Below are positions 1 to 7,507 of a stretch of DNA of 28,926 nucleotides, in pieces. The DNA lies in contig CAYJLA010000014.1 of assembly GCA_964371305.1 (NCBI GenBank), forward strand, positions 1-28,926, read 5' to 3'. This stretch comes from CAYJLA01 sp964371305 (GTDB lineage Bacteria; Bacillota_I; Bacilli_A; RFN20; CAG-826). Every line of letters begins with the position of its first letter. Within the stretch, counting starts at the first letter, position 1. A program made the translations under genes and the position numbers. The notes under the pieces are model-generated. The model ran no database searches. It saw nothing but the letters and a program-made list of their open reading frames with translations, and was not told the origin of the DNA.

Positions 1-805
1 CATTAATTGTTCTTTTGAATAAATTTATTGAATTATTATTATAATATTTAATAACCTTATCTGACTCAAATGATAATTTATCCTTTTCATCAAAACAACA
101 TTGCTCCACAACAATAAATGCCATATCTACCGAATCAAGATTAAATAGTGCTGCCAATCTCGATATTTCTTTTAATTGATTTTCGTTAAAATCTGTTCTT
201 TCGAACTTAGAATTACTTTCGACAATTTCGAAAAATTTATCAAATTCAAATGTTAATTTAGTCTTTGCGTATTTATCACCCTTAACATTTGCACTAAGAC
301 TACTAAAATAGGTGTTATCATTTAAGTCTAGTGCGAATACTTCTTGAAAATTCGAAGATATATTTTTCATATTCTCAACATCTACATCATACTTATTTCT
401 ATTAATTATTTCATTGTAATATTCTTCACCAACATTATTGATAAACATACCTCTGAGAAGAACATTTTCAAAGAAATATTTACAATTTTTCGGAGAATAC
501 AATAAGTATGAATATAAATTATCGCCTCCTTCTTTTTTAAAAAAAGTCTTTACTAAACCTAAAGCTTCAAGTTTTTTTATACTATCTACAAAATCCCCTG
601 GAAACATAGCCATTTTTTTCAAAATATTTTCATGCGGTTGGTAATTGTTTGAATATGATATTTCATCAAATAACGAGATATATAATCCTGTAGCTTTAAA
701 CCCAATTATAGGTTGGTAAAATCTAATGAGAGAAGTAAAATCACCACTATTAATTAGTGATGAACTCTTTACTACATATTTATCTTTTGCGTAGATTATT
801 CTCAT
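1..805 (-). CDS. dnaB: Replication initiation / membrane attachment protein DnaB (5' part, cut by the window edge)
   Basis: Reading the minus strand from ATG 805 gives 268 codons without a stop, running off the window. The N-terminal region has the winged-helix signature of Firmicutes DnaB (not the DnaB helicase): RFYQPIIGFKATGLYISLF at about residues 24-42, comparable to the YQPxIGxxAxxLY motif of Bacillus DnaB. It is followed by a region with KKLEALGLVKTFFKKE, and then an acidic, Lys-rich stretch (residues 170-268) that fits the start of the DnaB/DnaD C-terminal helical domain. In Bacillus this protein acts with DnaD and DnaI to load the replicative helicase at the origin. An in-frame ATG at 820 would add five residues. 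I prefer 805 because neither ATG has a Shine-Dalgarno sequence and a TATAAT box ends exactly seven bases before 805. It is divergent from pfkA. The family call is confident; the C-terminus is not seen. Confidence 0.82.
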   Translation of the reverse strand, partial: MRIIYAKDKYVVKSSSLINSGDFTSLIRFYQPIIGFKATGLYISLFDEISYSNNYQPHENILKKMAMFPGDFVDSIKKLEALGLVKTFFKKEGGDNLYSYLLYSPKNCKYFFENVLLRGMFINNVGEEYYNEIINRNKYDVDVENMKNISSNFQEVFALDLNDNTYFSSLSANVKGDKYAKTKLTFEFDKFFEIVESNSKFERTDFNENQLKEISRLAALFNLDSVDMAFIVVEQCCFDEKDKLSFESDKVIKYYNNNSINLFKRTIN

Positions 806-811
806 GACTAT

Positions 812-817
812 ATTATA
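812..817 (-). promoter_or_regulatory. Probable -10 box of dnaB, apparently leaderless
   Basis: TATAAT on the minus strand at 817-812 puts the expected transcription start at the A of ATG 805. No purine-rich ribosome binding site precedes either candidate ATG (805 or 820). The -35 region (ATGTAA at 17 bp spacing) is weak. Inference: the dnaB mRNA begins at or next to its start codon. Confidence 0.5.
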
Positions 818-863
818 CATTTTTATTACAAGAATTACATATGCCCGACTGCTCAAAACAAGG

Positions 864-948
864 TTATCCACATAAAAACGTATTATTTGATTGCGAAACC
901 ATCAATTGTTCTTATAAATGTTGTGGATAACTAAAATATTTTTCCACA
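864..948. promoter_or_regulatory. DnaA-box cluster between dnaB and pfkA
   Basis: There are two perfect consensus boxes in opposite orientation: TTATCCACA at 864-872 (+) and TGTGGATAA at 922-930, which is TTATCCACA on the minus strand. A third box, TTTTCCACA at 940-948 (+), fits the relaxed TTWTNCACA consensus. They lie upstream of both divergent genes, so DnaA could repress or activate dnaB, pfkA or both, or the cluster may titrate DnaA. The region is short (215 bases) and has no dnaA gene beside it, so it is more likely regulatory than the chromosome origin, although an origin role cannot be excluded. A short TTGAT/ATCAA dyad lies between the two perfect boxes (887-905). Confidence 0.75.
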
Positions 949-996
949 TTAAATATAAAATTGATATTAATACTTTTACAAATGATTTATATTAAA

Positions 997-1014
997 TATA
1001 ATATAATGGTGAGG
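997..1014 (+). promoter_or_regulatory. pfkA -10 region and ribosome binding site
   Basis: Two overlapping TATAAT boxes (997-1002 and 1002-1007) are followed directly by GGTGAGG (1008-1014), seven bases before ATG 1022. A recognisable -35 at standard spacing is missing (only TTTTAC near 974), so the exact start of transcription is unsure. A start from the first box would leave a very short leader. Confidence 0.4.
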
Positions 1015-1021
1015 TTTTAAT

Positions 1022-1984
1022 ATGGCAAAAAGAATTGGAGTATTAACTTCTGGTGGAGATGCACCAGGAATGAATGCAGCGATAAGAGCTGTTGTAAGAA
1101 GCGGTATCAAATTAGGTTACGAAATGTTTGCTATCGAAGAAGGATATAAAGGCATGGTAGAAGGAGATATCAAACAAGTTGATAGATCTTATGTGTCGGA
1201 TATACTCCAAAGAGGGGGCACAATATTAAAAACTGCTAGACTTCCTTCATTCAAAGATAAAGAAGTTATGCAACAAGGCATAGACCAACTAACAAGATTT
1301 GGTATTGATGCATTAGTTGTAATTGGAGGAGATGGCACATATAGAGGTGCTAGAGATTTATCTAAACTGGGCATTCAATGTGTAGGTATTCCTGCAACAA
1401 TTGATAATGATATTGCTAGCACGGATTACACTATTGGATTCGATACTTGTTTAAACACTATAATTGAATGTGTTGATAAACTTAGAGACACTACCGCATC
1501 ACATGAAAGATGTAGCTTGATTGAGGTTATGGGACACCACTGTGGCGACTTAGCGTTATTCTCAGGATTAGCTGAGGGCGCTGAAATGGTATTAATCCCT
1601 GATAAAACAGTAACCGAAGAAGATATGATTGAGAAATTGAAAGTTCTCAAAGAAGGAAGAAAAAAACACGCAATAGTCATTGTTAGTGAATTCTTGTTCG
1701 ACGATATAAATGCCTTAGCTAAACGAATAACTACAAAAACTGGATTTGAGTCTAGAGCAGAAGTTCTTGGTAGAATTCAAAGAGGAGGATCGCCATCAGC
1801 TTTTGATCGAATATTAGCAGCGCGTTTAGGTGCTGCTGCAATTAACTTCATTAAAGAAGGAAAAACAAGTATATGTGTAGGTATTAAGAACAACGTTATA
1901 AAAGCATTCGATATTGATGAAGCACTCGCGATGCCAAGAACAACAAATCAAGAGTTTAAAGACTTAGTTGATACACTTAAATAG
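1022..1984 (+). CDS. pfkA: ATP-dependent 6-phosphofructokinase
   Basis: This enzyme phosphorylates fructose 6-phosphate to fructose 1,6-bisphosphate, the committed step of glycolysis, in the cytosol. At 320 residues it has the usual length of bacterial PfkA. Motifs: SGGDAPGMN (10-18, ATP site), IGGDGTY (101-107), TIDND (126-130, with catalytic Asp128), HER with Arg163, SEF with Glu223, RIQRGGSP (251-258). Gly105, where PPi-dependent enzymes have Asp, supports use of ATP. Unusual residues compared with E. coli PfkA: Ala125 replaces the Gly of PGTIDND, His172 replaces the Arg of MGRYCG, and Arg251 replaces the His of LGHIQRGG. The start is set by GGTGAGG seven bases upstream. It is the first gene of pfkA-pyk-glk-thrS; the pyk ATG follows after 12 bases. 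The family call is certain; kinetic effects of the substitutions are unknown. Confidence 0.97.
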   Translation: MAKRIGVLTSGGDAPGMNAAIRAVVRSGIKLGYEMFAIEEGYKGMVEGDIKQVDRSYVSDILQRGGTILKTARLPSFKDKEVMQQGIDQLTRFGIDALVVIGGDGTYRGARDLSKLGIQCVGIPATIDNDIASTDYTIGFDTCLNTIIECVDKLRDTTASHERCSLIEVMGHHCGDLALFSGLAEGAEMVLIPDKTVTEEDMIEKLKVLKEGRKKHAIVIVSEFLFDDINALAKRITTKTGFESRAEVLGRIQRGGSPSAFDRILAARLGAAAINFIKEGKTSICVGIKNNVIKAFDIDEALAMPRTTNQEFKDLVDTLK

Positions 1985-1996
1985 GAAGAATTTATT

Positions 1997-3451
1997 ATGG
2001 AAATGTTAAAGAAAAAAACAAAAATTGTTGCTACATTAGGACCAAGTAGCGATACATATGATAGAATTTTGGCCTTATATAAAGCTGGTGCAAATATATT
2101 TAGAATAAATATGTCTCACGGAAATCATAACTCACATAAAGTTAAAATTGATCTTATTAAAAAGATTGAAAAAGATTTAAATACTCATATTGGCGTCATG
2201 TTAGATACTAAAGGGCCTGAAATTAGAACAGGTCTTATGAAAGATGGTAAGGTAGAAATTCATAAAGACCAAACTATAATAGTCTCTATGATTCCATGCG
2301 AAGGAACTAGCGAGAAAATATCTGTATCGTATCCTGATTTATATTTAGATGTTCGTGTAGGCGATAGTTTAAAGATTGATGATGGTAATCTAGAATTAAA
2401 AATTAATGAAATCAAAACGGAAGAAAAAGAATTAGTTTGCGTTGCTCAAAATGGCCATGTATTAAAAAGTAGAAAAGGTGTTAATGCACCATTTGCACGT
2501 TTAACAATGCCTTTTATTAGCGATACCGATTTATTAGACTTACAATTTGCTTGTGAGAATGGTTGCAATATGCTTGCAACTTCATTTACTAGAAGAAGAG
2601 AAGATGTTGAAGCAGTAAGGGAAATTTTAATCAAACATAATCGCCCAGATATAGCAATTATTGCCAAGATAGAAAACCCAGAAGGGATATTGGAATTGGA
2701 TAATATTATTGCTGCTGCTGATGGAATTATGGTCGCAAGAGGAGATTTAGGTGTTGAAGTTCCGCTTGAACTAGTCCCTTTACATCAAAGAGATATAATT
2801 AAAAAATGTAGAATAGCTGGGAAGCCAGTAATTACTGCTACTCAAATGTTAGACTCGATGGTTACACATCCTCGTCCAACAAGAGCTGAAGTAAGTGATG
2901 TTTCTACTGCAGTTTTAGAAAGTACTGATTGTGTAATGTTGTCTGCTGAATCAGCTGCTGGATTATACCCAGTTGAGTCAGTTGAAATGCAATGCCGTAT
3001 ATCAAACACTATGGAAAGAGAATTAGACTATGAAGCACTTTCTAGAGAAGCATACGAAACTTCAAACAAAAATAACAATGATGCAATCGCCAATTCAATT
3101 GCGAATACAGCGAAGTTAATTGATGCCAAACTAATCATCTCTTTTACTGAAACTGGTAACTCAACTTTTAGGATATCTAAAGCGAGACCGATATGCCCTA
3201 TTATTTCAATTACAAATAAAATACACACTGTGTATAAATCAACATTATATTGGGGCGTGTATAATGCATATATAACAACTAAAATGCCTGCATTTATTGA
3301 AGAGATGGAAGTCTTATCTTTAAAAATTGCTCATGATCTTAAACTTCCTCCAGGAACACCGATAATTATGTCTGGCGGAACACCGACTGGCTCAGGAAGA
3401 ACTAATTTTATGAGAATTATACATGTAAACAAAATAAGGGTTTCTGAATAA
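1997..3451 (+). CDS. pyk: Pyruvate kinase
   Basis: It converts phosphoenolpyruvate and ADP to pyruvate and ATP, ending glycolysis. The 484-residue protein has the barrel motifs in order: RINMSHG (36-42), MLDTKGPEIRTG (68-79, cation and nucleotide site), a B domain at roughly 80-170, AKIENPEG (223-230) with catalytic Lys224 and metal ligand Glu226, VARGDLGVEVP (246-256) with metal ligand Asp250, and ATQMLDSM (281-288). The C-terminal regulatory domain ends near 484, without the extra PEP-utiliser domain found in Bacillus pyruvate kinase. Start: ATG 1997, with AGGAAG overlapping the pfkA stop; a second ATG two codons on is less well spaced. Its stop overlaps the glk start by one base (TAATG). 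The pfkA-pyk pair is a common Firmicutes arrangement. Confidence 0.97.
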   Translation: MEMLKKKTKIVATLGPSSDTYDRILALYKAGANIFRINMSHGNHNSHKVKIDLIKKIEKDLNTHIGVMLDTKGPEIRTGLMKDGKVEIHKDQTIIVSMIPCEGTSEKISVSYPDLYLDVRVGDSLKIDDGNLELKINEIKTEEKELVCVAQNGHVLKSRKGVNAPFARLTMPFISDTDLLDLQFACENGCNMLATSFTRRREDVEAVREILIKHNRPDIAIIAKIENPEGILELDNIIAAADGIMVARGDLGVEVPLELVPLHQRDIIKKCRIAGKPVITATQMLDSMVTHPRPTRAEVSDVSTAVLESTDCVMLSAESAAGLYPVESVEMQCRISNTMERELDYEALSREAYETSNKNNNDAIANSIANTAKLIDAKLIISFTETGNSTFRISKARPICPIISITNKIHTVYKSTLYWGVYNAYITTKMPAFIEEMEVLSLKIAHDLKLPPGTPIIMSGGTPTGSGRTNFMRIIHVNKIRVSE

Positions 3452-4296
3452 TGAGACGTATACTTGCACTTGATATAGGTGGAACAAATTTAAGGGTGAG
3501 TTTAATTAATGAAGATTATGAAATTGAAAAACTGATTATTAAACCTACTCATCTATCAAATAGAGAAGAATTTTTAAATCAAATAGTTGATACTATTTAC
3601 GAAATAGAAAATATTGATGACGTAGTATGCATAAGTTGCGGCGTGCCTGGAAGGGTAAGGAGCAATGGATATATCAATTCGCTGCCTAATGTTAACATTC
3701 ATGATCTTGACTTAGCTGGATATTTAAAAGATATTTTTGGGAAAAATGTGTATGTAAATAATGATGCATCATTAGCTGCTCTTGCAGATGCCCAACTTGG
3801 GTCAGCTAAGGATCATTCAAAGGTATTTTTTATCACTATATCCACTGGTTTAGGTGGTGCATTTATATTAAATAAGGAAATTTATAATATAGCCGGTGAG
3901 ATAGGACATACACTAACTGAATATGCCGGACAGTTTTATGAATATGAAGAATTAGCATGTGGAACCGGTTTAGTTAGATTAGCTAGACTACATGGATTAG
4001 AAATTAATAGCGCTCACGAATTATTTGAGCTTATTAAAGAACAAAAACCAAAAGCTTTAGAGATTAAAGATGAATGGTTAAAACTATTGACTAAATTTCT
4101 ACAATTTATACATAAAACATATCAGCCAGAAATATTTATATTAACTGGAGGAGTTATGAAAAGCAGAGAATTATTCTTCGAAAGTTTAACAAGTATGAAT
4201 CCAAATTTATTGATTGTTCATTCAGGATTTGATCAAAGTGCTGGCCTTATTGGTACTGCATGTTATGGATTCCAAAGGAGTAAATATGAAAATTAG
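3451..4296 (+). CDS. glk: ROK-family sugar kinase, probable glucokinase
   Basis: It likely phosphorylates glucose with ATP, feeding the pfkA-pyk pathway beside it. The ROK fold is shown by the phosphate loop DIGGTNLRVSL (8-18), VNNDASLAALA (102-112, catalytic Asp105), STGLGGAFIL (131-140), GEIGH (149-153, sugar-binding Glu and His) and LTGGVM (231-236). At 281 residues it is shorter than typical ROK glucokinases (about 300-320). The zinc motif CxCGxxGCxE that normally follows the GEIGH segment is absent: only one Cys of the region remains (LACGTGLVRLA, 168-178). It is translationally coupled to pyk by a one-base overlap and overlaps thrS by 11 bases. Substrate is inferred from context; another hexose is possible. 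Confidence 0.82.
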   Translation: MRRILALDIGGTNLRVSLINEDYEIEKLIIKPTHLSNREEFLNQIVDTIYEIENIDDVVCISCGVPGRVRSNGYINSLPNVNIHDLDLAGYLKDIFGKNVYVNNDASLAALADAQLGSAKDHSKVFFITISTGLGGAFILNKEIYNIAGEIGHTLTEYAGQFYEYEELACGTGLVRLARLHGLEINSAHELFELIKEQKPKALEIKDEWLKLLTKFLQFIHKTYQPEIFILTGGVMKSRELFFESLTSMNPNLLIVHSGFDQSAGLIGTACYGFQRSKYEN

Positions 4297-6190
4297 ATAC
4301 AATGACGAAAATATTGAAATAGAGGCTGGAATTAATGGCTTCAATTTCGTTAAAACACACACAGATTTAAATGTAAAAGATGTTATTGCATTAAAGTATA
4401 ATGGTTCTTTTATTGATTTAGCAGACACCGTTCATGAAGGGGAAATTGAAGTATTAACAAAAAACGATATAGATGCTTTAAGTATATTAAATCACTCCAC
4501 TGCTCACTTGCTAGCCAGTGCAGTTATGCAATTGTATCCTGATACCAAATGTGGTATTGGTCCATCGATTGAAGAAGGTTTCTATTATGACTTTGATTTT
4601 TCTTTTACATTAGTTGACTCTGATTTAGAAAAAATTGAAACTATGATGAAAAAACTTGCTAAACAAGACGATAAATTCACTAAAAATACTATCACTAAGA
4701 AAGAAGCGGAAAAATTATTTGAAAACAACACTTATAAACTCGAATTGATCAATGATATTAATGGAGATATAACAATTTATACATGCGGAAGTTTTGTTGA
4801 TTTATGTGCTGGCGTTCATGTTCCTAACACTTCATATATAAAGAATTTCAAATTACTAAACATTGCGGGTGCATACTGGAAAGGAAATTCTGATAATAAA
4901 CAATTAACAAGAATTTATGGAACAAGTTTTTATACAAAAGAAGATTTAGAAAATCACCTTCATATACTAGAGGAAAGAAAGTTAAGAGATCATAGAAAAC
5001 TTGGGAAAGAGTTAGGGATTTTTGTAATAAGTGAATATGGTTCGGGGATGCCTATTTGGTTGCCGAATGGTATGATTATACGCAATGAACTCGAAAACTA
5101 TTTTTATGATATAAATTCAAGAAATGGTTATCAATTTATTAAGACTCCAGTTATGATGGACAGAACTCTTTGGGAAGTTTCAGGCCATTGGCAAAATTAC
5201 CGCGAGAATATGTATACAACCGTTGTTGATGAGCAAGAACTCGCTATTAAGCCGATGAATTGTCCTGGAGCTATGATTGTTTATAATTCCACCATTCATT
5301 CATATAAAGATCTACCAATAAAATATGGAGAGTTAGGGTTAGTGCACCGCTATGAAGCAAGCGGAGCACTCCACGGACTATTTAGAGTAAGAACTTTTAC
5401 TCAAGATGATGCCCATATTTTTTGTAGAGAAGACCAATTGCAAGATGAAATTGTTAAAATGCTAGCCTTATTCGATGAATTATATTCGGTGTTTGGTCTT
5501 TCATACCATATTGAATTATCAACAAGACCTGAGGAAAAATATATAGGTGAAATATCAATTTGGGATAAAGCCGAAAAAGCTTTAGGTTTAGCATGCGAAA
5601 AATTCGGTAAAGAATATATTGTTAATCCTGGAGATGGCGCATTCTATGGACCAAAATTAGATTTTAAATTGAAAGATTGCATGAATAGAATATGGCAATG
5701 CGGAACTATTCAACTGGATATGAATTTACCTGAGCGTTTTGATTTAAGTTATATAGATAGCAATGGCGAAAAAGTTAGGCCAATTATGTTACACAGAGCT
5801 ATATTTGGTTCGATTGAAAGATTTATTGGTATACTTATAGAAAACTTCAGCGGAGCTTTCCCTTGTTGGTTGGCACCGATTCAAGTAAATATTTTACCTG
5901 TTAATAATAATTTTCATCTAAATTATGCAAAAAAGGTCGAGGATGAGCTGAAAGATTTAGGGATTAGAGTAAAACTTGATGATTCTAATGAAAAATTAGG
6001 TTATAGAATGAGACTAGCGCAAATTAATAAAATTCCATTCTCGCTTGTTATCGGAGACAAGGAAAAAGAAGAATTACTAGTAACTTATAGGAAGTATAAG
6101 TCTCAAGAACAAATAACAATAACATTAGAGGAATTTAAGAAAATGATGATAGAGATTATTTCAACCAAAAAAATCACCACTATTGCATAA
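4286..6190 (+). CDS. thrS: Threonyl-tRNA synthetase
   Basis: It charges tRNA-Thr. The protein is 634 residues from ATG 4286, chosen because AAAGGAG (4274-4280) lies five bases upstream; a longer frame from 4214 would lie inside glk and lacks support. Domains: TGS domain (1-58); editing domain with the HxxxH (His70, His74) and CxxxH (Cys174, His178) sites; catalytic core with zinc ligands Cys326, His377 and His503, motif 2 around RYEASGALHGLFRVRTFTQ (355-373) and motif 3 around LHRAIFGSIERF (502-513); anticodon-binding domain from about 535. Complete and apparently active in charging and proofreading. It follows glk with an 11-base overlap, so it is expressed with the glycolytic genes. No T-box leader precedes it. 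Confidence 0.96.
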   Translation: MKIRYNDENIEIEAGINGFNFVKTHTDLNVKDVIALKYNGSFIDLADTVHEGEIEVLTKNDIDALSILNHSTAHLLASAVMQLYPDTKCGIGPSIEEGFYYDFDFSFTLVDSDLEKIETMMKKLAKQDDKFTKNTITKKEAEKLFENNTYKLELINDINGDITIYTCGSFVDLCAGVHVPNTSYIKNFKLLNIAGAYWKGNSDNKQLTRIYGTSFYTKEDLENHLHILEERKLRDHRKLGKELGIFVISEYGSGMPIWLPNGMIIRNELENYFYDINSRNGYQFIKTPVMMDRTLWEVSGHWQNYRENMYTTVVDEQELAIKPMNCPGAMIVYNSTIHSYKDLPIKYGELGLVHRYEASGALHGLFRVRTFTQDDAHIFCREDQLQDEIVKMLALFDELYSVFGLSYHIELSTRPEEKYIGEISIWDKAEKALGLACEKFGKEYIVNPGDGAFYGPKLDFKLKDCMNRIWQCGTIQLDMNLPERFDLSYIDSNGEKVRPIMLHRAIFGSIERFIGILIENFSGAFPCWLAPIQVNILPVNNNFHLNYAKKVEDELKDLGIRVKLDDSNEKLGYRMRLAQINKIPFSLVIGDKEKEELLVTYRKYKSQEQITITLEEFKKMMIEIISTKKITTIA

Positions 6191-6196
6191 ATTATA

Positions 6197-6225
6197 TTGA
6201 CACGAGATTAAACTTAATATAAAGT
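6197..6225 (+). promoter_or_regulatory. Promoter of infC-rpmI-rplT
   Basis: There is a perfect -35 TTGACA at 6197-6202, a 17-base spacer and TAAAGT (6220-6225) as a weaker -10; TATAAA at 6218 is an alternative. Predicted transcription start is near 6232. It lies just after the thrS stop. Confidence 0.6.
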
Positions 6226-6231
6226 ATTAAT

Positions 6232-6362
6232 GTATTAAAAATACGTAGAAAGAGCTGCCTGCTCACCAGATCAAATAATTGATTGGTTAATGCTACCTAA
6301 TTTATAGGAAAATGTATACGGGCGCCTCTTGCGCCCGTTTTATTTTATAGGAGGAAAAAGTT
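6232..6362 (+). ncRNA. L20-type autoregulatory leader of the infC operon
   Basis: The leader between the promoter and infC folds into two hairpins inside a closing helix. GTAG 6245-6248 pairs with CTAC 6293-6296. GAGC 6252-6255 pairs with GCTC 6261-6264. ACCA 6265-6268 plus ATCAA 6270-6274 pair with TTGAT 6279-6283 plus TGGT 6284-6287, with one bulged G. A GC-rich terminator follows at 6318-6346. In Bacillus, the same operon has a leader to which ribosomal protein L20 binds, mimicking its 23S rRNA site and causing termination. The assignment rests on operon identity, position and this fold; I could not compare it to a covariance model. Confidence 0.7.
6318..6346 (+). terminator. Intrinsic terminator (attenuator) upstream of infC
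   Basis: ACGGGCGC (6318-6325) pairs perfectly with GCGCCCGT (6331-6338) over a CTCTT loop, followed by TTTATTTT. It is far more GC-rich than its surroundings and sits just before the infC ribosome binding site, as expected for a regulated attenuator. It may also end some read-through from thrS. Confidence 0.85.
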
Positions 6363-6953
6363 ATTAATTATTACGGAAAATACGGCAATAAAATGCCAGA
6401 AAAAAACACTGATCTAGTTAACGAAAGAGTTAGATTTTCAGAAGTGTTGTTGATTGGTCCTCAAGGGGAACAGTTAGGAGTTATGTCATCTAAAGAGGCA
6501 TACTATAAAGCTATGTCTTATAATCTTGATTTATTGTGCGTTGCACCTGGCGGAAAGCCTCCAGTATGTAAAATTCTTGATTATGGAAAGCATCGTTTCG
6601 AAACACAAAAGAAGAATAGAGAAAGCAAAAGAACTCAAGCTTTAAGAGTTGTAGAATTAAAAGAAGTTCAATTAACACCACAAATTGGTGAAAATGATTT
6701 AAACACTAAAGCAAAACATGCAAAAAAATTCTTACTTGAAGGCGATAAAGTTAAGGTTAGAGTTAGATATAGAGGAAGACAACTTGCTCATATCGAAGTA
6801 GGCGAAGAAGTAATTAATAAGTTTATTGCTCTTGTTGAAGAGTATTCAACAATTGAAAAGCCACCACAGATGGAAGGGCGCTGGCTAAATGCTATATTAG
6901 CATCAAAGATTAAGAAAACAGGAGGAAAAATCAATGCCAAAAATGAAGAGTAA
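6363..6953 (+). CDS. infC: Translation initiation factor IF-3 (AUU start)
   Basis: IF-3 binds the 30S subunit and checks start-codon pairing. The first ATG of the frame (6393) has no ribosome binding site, whereas AGGAGG (6349-6354) lies eight bases before an in-frame ATT at 6363. Starting there gives 196 residues beginning NYYGKYGNKMPEKNTDLVNE. AUU starts for infC are known from E. coli and Geobacillus and allow IF-3 to repress its own translation. Family signature: LVNERVRFSEVLLIGPQGEQLG near the N-terminus, APGGKPPVCKILDYGK, then VKVRVRYRGRQLAH in the C-terminal domain. The last 20 bases overlap rpmI. Expression is likely set twice: by the L20 attenuator and by the AUU codon. Confidence 0.93.
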   Translation: MNYYGKYGNKMPEKNTDLVNERVRFSEVLLIGPQGEQLGVMSSKEAYYKAMSYNLDLLCVAPGGKPPVCKILDYGKHRFETQKKNRESKRTQALRVVELKEVQLTPQIGENDLNTKAKHAKKFLLEGDKVKVRVRYRGRQLAHIEVGEEVINKFIALVEEYSTIEKPPQMEGRWLNAILASKIKKTGGKINAKNEE

Positions 6954-7128
6954 AAGTGCATTAACAAAACGTGTTAAAGTTACTGGAAGTGGTAAATTAA
7001 CTAGAAAATGCGCATACACCGGTCACTTAGCCGCAAATAAGTCACACAAACAAAAAGTAGGATTAAGACATTCTAGATTAGTCAGTAACTCTGACTTCAA
7101 AAGAGTAAAGTTCTTAATCGTTAAATAG
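6934..7128 (+). CDS. rpmI: 50S ribosomal protein bL35
   Basis: A 64-residue basic protein with the full bL35 pattern: MPKMKSKSALTKRVKVTGSG at the start, then LTRKCAYTGHLAANKS, and NSDFKRVKFLI at the end. It has the normal family length. ATG 6934 is preceded by AGGAGG (6920-6925) inside the end of infC, in another frame, so translation is probably coupled to infC. It is the middle gene of infC-rpmI-rplT, 12 bases before rplT. Confidence 0.97.
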   Translation: MPKMKSKSALTKRVKVTGSGKLTRKCAYTGHLAANKSHKQKVGLRHSRLVSNSDFKRVKFLIVK

Positions 7129-7140
7129 GAGGAATGAACA

Positions 7141-7500
7141 ATGGCTAGAGTTAAAGGTGGACCAGTTACACATAGACGTCGTAAAAAAATGCTCAAAAGA
7201 GCAAGCGGATATTTTGGAAGTAAGCATTTATTATTCAAAACTGCTAAAGAACAAGTACAACACAGTTTAAGATATGCTTATATTGATCGTAGATTAATTA
7301 AAAGAGATTATCGTAAATTATGGATTAGACGTATCAATGCTGCATGTAGAATGTATGATATCTCATATTCAAAATTTATGAATGGTTTAAAACTTGCAAG
7401 CATCAACATTAATAGAAAAATGTTAGCAGAACTTGCGATTCATGATACTGCAGCTTTCAAACAATTAGTTGAAACTGCTAAGAAAAAATTAGCTAAATAA
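7141..7500 (+). CDS. rplT: 50S ribosomal protein bL20
   Basis: A 119-residue basic protein with the bL20 signature: MARVKGGPVTHRRRKKMLKR, then GYFGSKHLLFKTA, RDYRKLWIRRINAACRM and SYSKFMNGLK. In the cell it binds 23S rRNA early in 50S assembly. In Bacillus it also binds the leader of this operon and lowers its expression, which fits the leader at 6232-6362. AGGAGG lies close upstream. It is the last gene of the operon, followed by the terminator at 7508-7554. Confidence 0.98.
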   Translation: MARVKGGPVTHRRRKKMLKRASGYFGSKHLLFKTAKEQVQHSLRYAYIDRRLIKRDYRKLWIRRINAACRMYDISYSKFMNGLKLASININRKMLAELAIHDTAAFKQLVETAKKKLAK

Positions 7501-7507
7501 CTAATAA

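Noticed and set aside
438..644. 68-residue plus-strand reading frame
   Set aside because: It lies antisense within dnaB, has no ribosome binding site and no recognisable domain.
1022..1984. PPi-dependent phosphofructokinase
   Set aside because: PPi enzymes have Asp at the GGDG position and Lys in PKTIDND; here these are Gly105 and Ala125, so ATP use is favoured.
4214..4285. Upstream start for thrS
   Set aside because: It lies inside glk without a ribosome binding site; AAAGGAG points to ATG 4286, where the TGS domain begins.
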